Shown: positions 7,598-10,086 of the stretch, piece after piece
Layout of the letters: every line of letters begins with the position of its first letter
How positions within the stretch are numbered: the stretch's first letter is position 1
Assembly: GCF_002027545.1 (NCBI RefSeq)
Contig: NZ_MXAN01000067.1
Location: 5,631 to 15,716 of the forward strand
Direction of reading: 5' to 3'
Length of the DNA: 10,086 nucleotides
Origin: Moraxella lacunata
Lineage (GTDB): Bacteria; Pseudomonadota; Gammaproteobacteria; Pseudomonadales; Moraxellaceae
Translations under genes and position numbers: made by a program
Notes under the pieces: generated by a model
Database searches by the model: none
Seen by the model: only the letters and a program-made list of their open reading frames with translations
What the model was told of the DNA's origin: nothing

Positions 7598-7609
7598 ATT
7601 TTAATAGGT
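7572..7609. promoter_or_regulatory. Candidate antitoxin operator: tandem heptamer plus inverted repeat over the promoter
   Basis: Two exact adjacent copies of ATATTAC (7572-7578, 7579-7585) overlap the -10 box and spacer. ACCTAT (7584-7589) and its complement ATAGGT (7604-7609) form a 6-bp inverted repeat that brackets the -35 box with 14 bp between arms. Such repeats over the promoter fit autorepression by the antitoxin, which is usual for type II systems. Binding is inferred only. Confidence 0.4.
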
Positions 7610-7622
7610 CATTCAAGGAATA

Positions 7623-8027
7623 TCAATCCACACAAATGGTCTGTACTTGTCCGTCATGGATAAAACTGCGACAGCCAAATGGATTATTATTTGCTTTACA
7701 TACGCCTGTGATTGGGGTATTTATGTTTTGGGCATTGTCAGATTTAGGTTCGCACGTCCCACTTTGGCAGTCATCGCCCTTGGTACACGTTTTGCCTGCG
7801 TCAGGATAAGTGATGATACATTTATCAAATTGTAGCATACCCACTTTTTGCACTTTTCCGCCTTGTTTTTGGCATTCGGTAATCTCGGCAGGGCTTGCGT
7901 TTTTGGATTGAAATTCAATTATCTTTTTTGGGACGGATTTTTGGGTTTCTTGAATATTTTCATTATGAGATGAATGAACACAGCCTATTAAAGATAAAGC
8001 CAAAGTGGCAACAAATAATAATCTCAT
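7623..8027 (-). CDS. Cysteine-rich lipoprotein of unknown function
   Basis: 134 residues starting MRLLFVATLALSLIGC: a short hydrophobic signal with the lipobox L13-I-G-C16, so it should be lipidated at C16. Residue 17 is Val, not Asp, which by the Lol sorting rule of E. coli predicts the outer membrane. The mature part has eight further cysteines (C52, C70, C81, C87, C92, C110, C119, C132), an even number consistent with four disulfides in the periplasm. C81-C92 is packed as CTKGDDCQSGTC, a spacing seen in small disulfide-knotted modules, and the protein ends FGCRSFIHDGQVQTICVD. The start follows AAGGGAT, which lies over the stop of the PLD-like gene 11 bp upstream, so the two are likely translated from one message. 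I cannot assign a function. Confidence 0.75.
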   Translation of the reverse strand: MRLLFVATLALSLIGCVHSSHNENIQETQKSVPKKIIEFQSKNASPAEITECQKQGGKVQKVGMLQFDKCIITYPDAGKTCTKGDDCQSGTCEPKSDNAQNINTPITGVCKANNNPFGCRSFIHDGQVQTICVD

Positions 8028-8038
8028 GGTTTTATCCC

Positions 8039-8797
8039 TTATCTAAATAAACTTCTTAATTTATCAGCAAAGCTTTGTTTCTCATCTTCAAAAGAAATAT
8101 CCAAATCTACCGACCAAACAACAAAATAGCCATATTGCCCCTTTCTTACTTCACCGCCAACTTCACGCCCTTTATCTGTTAAAAAGACATTTTTGCCTTT
8201 TAATTCAATATAGCCATTTTCGGCAAGCATTTTGGTAAATTCATTGTTATCAATGCCAAATTTTTCTGCCAATTTAGCAGTGGTAACTTTATCATAATTT
8301 CTGAGCTTGGTGTTTTCTGTTTTTGGTTGCTCTTGGTTTATTGTCGGTTTTTCGGTATCGGCTGATAATCTTACTTCTTCACTAATGCGAATAATGCGCA
8401 AAACTTCTTCATAAGTATCAACATATAATTGACTGTCATTATTTTTATCAATCAATACACCCATTTCATTATTATTGACTTGGCTAAATTCATATAAATT
8501 TAGACTGGTAATAATACATTCATGTTCATTTAAATAACATTTGGCGTGTAAGTTTTTACAAAAACTGGTTCTTACAAAAGTCAATTCTTTGAGCCAATTT
8601 ATCTCTTGTGGCGATAATTCACTTTTACCATAAACAATACGAATATCAATTTTTAGGCGGTTTTTATCTTCTAGCAATTCTTTAATACGCTCATTAAATT
8701 GCAAATAAGGGCTAATTAACACCAATCTATCGGTTGCCTTTTTAATCAATTCTTCTAAATGATAAGTCGTACCACTGGTGTTTAAAAATTTTGCCAT
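8039..8797 (-). CDS. PLD-like (HKD family) protein with C-terminal winged-helix-like region
   Basis: 252 residues, no signal peptide, so probably cytosolic. The N-terminal part (1-140) has the single-domain phospholipase D/nuclease pattern: LVLISPYLQ early strand (25-33), then H84-x-K86 followed by a four-residue gap and E91, then S98-x-N100 (HAKCYLNE, ITSLNL). This is the HxKx4D...GSxN signature with Glu in place of Asp and Thr for Gly, so a catalytically altered or nucleic-acid-binding member is possible. One HKD copy implies a homodimer if active. A polar linker (about 145-165) leads to VTTAKLAEKFGIDNNEF and a LTDKGREVGGEVRKGQYGYF segment (about 170-225), resembling the C-terminal regions of phage antirepressor-type or winged-helix proteins. 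An excellent AGGAG lies 7 bp before ATG 8795-8797, 14 bp after prfA, so it is likely co-expressed with prfA. Base composition is much more AT-rich than prfA. Possible roles are nucleic-acid processing or defence; unproven. Confidence 0.75.
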   Translation of the reverse strand: MAKFLNTSGTTYHLEELIKKATDRLVLISPYLQFNERIKELLEDKNRLKIDIRIVYGKSELSPQEINWLKELTFVRTSFCKNLHAKCYLNEHECIITSLNLYEFSQVNNNEMGVLIDKNNDSQLYVDTYEEVLRIIRISEEVRLSADTEKPTINQEQPKTENTKLRNYDKVTTAKLAEKFGIDNNEFTKMLAENGYIELKGKNVFLTDKGREVGGEVRKGQYGYFVVWSVDLDISFEDEKQSFADKLRSLFR

Positions 8798-8811
8798 AAT
8801 TATCTCCTAAT

Positions 8812-9891
8812 TTATTCCGCCCCCACACTCGCCATTAAATCGGCTTGGTGTTCACGCAAGAGTGCATCAAGCAATTCGCCCAAATCGCCTTCCATGATAG
8901 CGTCCAGCTTATAAAGCGTTAGATTGATACGGTGGTCGGTCATTCGCCCTTGTGGGAAATTATAGGTGCGGATACGCTCGGAGCGGTCGCCTGAGCCAAC
9001 CAAATTTCGTCTCATGTCGCTTGTGGCATCAAGCTGGGCTTGGACTTTGGCTTGTTGGATTTTGGCAACAAGCATTTTCATCGCCTTGTCTTTGTTAGCA
9101 TGCTGTGAGCGTTCTTGTTGGCACTCGGCAACCACGCCTGTGGGAATGTGCGTGATTCGCACGGCAGAATCGGTGGTATTGACGTGCTGACCGCCCGCCC
9201 CGCTTGACCGATAGGTATCAATGCGTAAGTCGGCAGGGTTAATCTCAACCGTGTCATCAAGCTCAATCTCTGGCATAATCGCAACCGTACAGGCGGACGT
9301 ATGTACACGCCCTTGGCTTTCGGTGGCTGGCACACGTTGCACCCGATGAGTCCCGCTTTCAAATTTGAGTCGCCCATACACACCCACGCCCGACACTCGG
9401 GTGATGATTTCTTTGTAGCCCCCATGCTCGCCTTCGTTGGCGGACAGTACTTCCACTTGCCAGCCTTGGGATTGGGCGTATTTTTGGTACATACGGAACA
9501 AATCGCCACTAAATATCGCCGCTTCATCGCCTCCTGTCCCTGCTCGGATTTCCAAAAAGGCGGTCGCCTTGTCGCTTGGGTCTTTGGGGAGCATCATGAC
9601 GTTGAGAATTTCGGTTAATTCGTCAATTTTGGATTTTGCTGTCTCAATCTCATCTTGTGCCAGCTCTTTCATGTCAGGGTCGCCAAGCATTTCGTTGGCG
9701 GTCGCCAAATCTTCTTCGGCTTGGCAAAACTTCCCCCAAACGTCCACAAGCTCGGACAAATCGCTATGCTCAACCGACAAGGCACGGAATTTTTTGCTGT
9801 CGGAAATGGTATCAGGGTCGGACAACAAGGCGGTAACTTCTTCAAATCTGTCCGCCATTTGGTCTAGGCGGTGGCGTAGGGATTCTTTCAT
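8812..9891 (-). CDS. prfA: Peptide chain release factor 1
   Basis: Recognises UAA and UAG stop codons in the ribosomal A site and triggers hydrolysis of peptidyl-tRNA. It has 359 residues, the normal length. The stop-recognition tripeptide PAT (188-190) identifies RF1 rather than RF2 (which has SPF), and the catalytic GGQ loop is at 233-235 within [17 protein letters not shown]. The [10 protein letters not shown] segment (116-125) is also typical. [19 protein letters not shown] matches the usual RF1 N-terminus, supporting the start at 9889-9891. The ribosome-binding site is weak (AAAAGAA about 12 nt upstream), and several ATC triplets precede the ATG. The usual downstream neighbour prmC/hemK, which methylates the GGQ glutamine, is not present here; instead AT-rich accessory genes follow. 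Identification is secure. Confidence 0.97.
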   Translation of the reverse strand: MKESLRHRLDQMADRFEEVTALLSDPDTISDSKKFRALSVEHSDLSELVDVWGKFCQAEEDLATANEMLGDPDMKELAQDEIETAKSKIDELTEILNVMMLPKDPSDKATAFLEIRAGTGGDEAAIFSGDLFRMYQKYAQSQGWQVEVLSANEGEHGGYKEIITRVSGVGVYGRLKFESGTHRVQRVPATESQGRVHTSACTVAIMPEIELDDTVEINPADLRIDTYRSSGAGGQHVNTTDSAVRITHIPTGVVAECQQERSQHANKDKAMKMLVAKIQQAKVQAQLDATSDMRRNLVGSGDRSERIRTYNFPQGRMTDHRINLTLYKLDAIMEGDLGELLDALLREHQADLMASVGAE

Positions 9892-9953
9892 GATGATGAT
9901 TTAATTCTTTTAAAACAGGCTATTTTGCCATATTTTTAAAATTTTTGCATTAA

Positions 9954-9983
9954 GTTTTACCAATTTATTGGCATTTTTATCAA
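9954..9983 (-). promoter_or_regulatory. Possible prfA promoter with a palindrome in its spacer
   Basis: On the minus strand TTGATA (9978-9983) and TAAAAC (9954-9959) are 18 bp apart, 63 bp upstream of prfA. The spacer contains CCAATTTATTGG (9960-9971), two 5-bp inverted arms around TT. AT-rich sequence makes chance matches likely. The 172-bp gap 9892-10063 separates the divergent prfA and the plus-strand gene and also holds a run of six C (9990-9995). Confidence 0.3.
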
Positions 9984-10052
9984 TCGCAACCCCCCTTTCT
10001 TTTATCACCAAAAATCTGTTAAAATAAAAAATTTTCTTGACATATATACAGT

Positions 10053-10056
10053 AGGA
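10053..10056 (+). promoter_or_regulatory. Shine-Dalgarno site for the plus-strand gene
   Basis: AGGA, 7 nt before ATG 10064-10066. It decides the start and places the tandem repeat inside the coding region instead of in the leader. A plausible -10 is TAAAAT at 10020-10025 (5 of 6), but its -35 is poor. Confidence 0.6.
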
Positions 10057-10063
10057 CTACAAA

Positions 10064-10086
10064 ATGACCAACCAACCAACCAACCA
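10064..10086 (+). CDS. Start of a probable phase-variable gene (cut by right window edge)
   Basis: Only the first seven codons and a bit are visible: ATG followed by Thr-Asn-Gln-Pro-Thr-Asn, after a good AGGA site. From codon 2 on, the DNA is a perfect ACCA tetranucleotide tract that runs to the window edge. Because the unit is four bases, gain or loss of one copy shifts the frame and switches the gene on or off. In Moraxella catarrhalis, CAAC and CCAA tracts lie in the mod genes of phase-variable type III restriction-modification methyltransferases (modM, modN), and in Haemophilus CCAA tracts lie in hgp haemoglobin receptors. Here the tract comes before any signal peptide, which fits a cytosolic protein such as a methyltransferase or glycosyltransferase better than an exported receptor. 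The product itself cannot be identified from the window. Confidence 0.65.
10067..10086 (+). repeat. Tetranucleotide simple sequence repeat, at least five ACCA units
   Basis: Five perfect ACCA copies (equivalently CCAA or CAAC by phase) reach the last base of the window, so the true copy number is unknown. Translated, it gives a T-N-Q-P period. It is a likely slipped-strand mispairing site. Confidence 0.85.

Noticed and set aside
9990..9995. Run of six C between prfA and the plus-strand gene as a phase-variable homopolymer tract
   Set aside because: Six bases is short for efficient slippage, compared with the longer poly-G tracts known to vary in Moraxella adhesin loci.
10037..10042. Perfect TTGACA as the -35 box of the plus-strand gene
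   Set aside because: A 17-bp spacing would put the -10 box (CAAAAT) on top of the start codon and transcription would begin inside the repeat tract, losing the AGGA site and the ATG.
1..10086. CRISPR arrays, tRNA or rRNA genes, integrase or complete insertion sequence
   Set aside because: No regularly spaced repeats, cloverleaf-like segments, or transposase/integrase motifs were seen on either strand.

Overview
The window looks like part of a Moraxella-type chromosome (Moraxellaceae, Gammaproteobacteria). This is inferred from the relatives suggested by the housekeeping proteins, from moderate-GC core genes interrupted by AT-rich accessory genes, and from a CCAA/CAAC-type tetranucleotide tract at the start of the last gene, a hallmark of phase-variable Moraxella loci. 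The species cannot be fixed from the sequence alone.

Nearly everything reads on the minus strand. From left to right: the 5' two-thirds or so of dnaX (clamp-loader tau/gamma, cut by the left edge); putA, a bifunctional proline-catabolic flavoenzyme without the N-terminal DNA-binding domain; a clear intrinsic terminator that closes a lysS plus small membrane protein transcription unit; and lysS (lysyl-tRNA synthetase).

Between lysS and prfA (release factor 1) lies a visibly AT-rich accessory stretch of about 2.1 kb, 6721 to 8811. It holds a Phd/YefM-like antitoxin with an overlapping PIN-domain (VapC-like) toxin gene, a cysteine-rich lipoprotein, and a PLD-like (HKD-family) protein with a C-terminal winged-helix-like region. 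The toxin gene is split by a short insertion of 91 bp that has imperfect 17-bp terminal inverted repeats and TA at both ends. Removing it restores one continuous 133-residue reading frame. The PLD-like and lipoprotein genes follow prfA with gaps of 14 and 11 nt and good Shine-Dalgarno sequences, so they probably ride on prfA transcription. The toxin-antitoxin unit has its own strong sigma70-like promoter and runs into lysS without a visible terminator.

At the far right, after a 172-bp divergent intergenic region, a plus-strand gene begins at 10064. Its coding sequence turns into perfect ACCA tandem repeats from the second codon to the window edge. This is most simply a phase-variable gene whose identity lies outside the window. 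Together with the insertion-killed toxin, it is the most interesting signal here.
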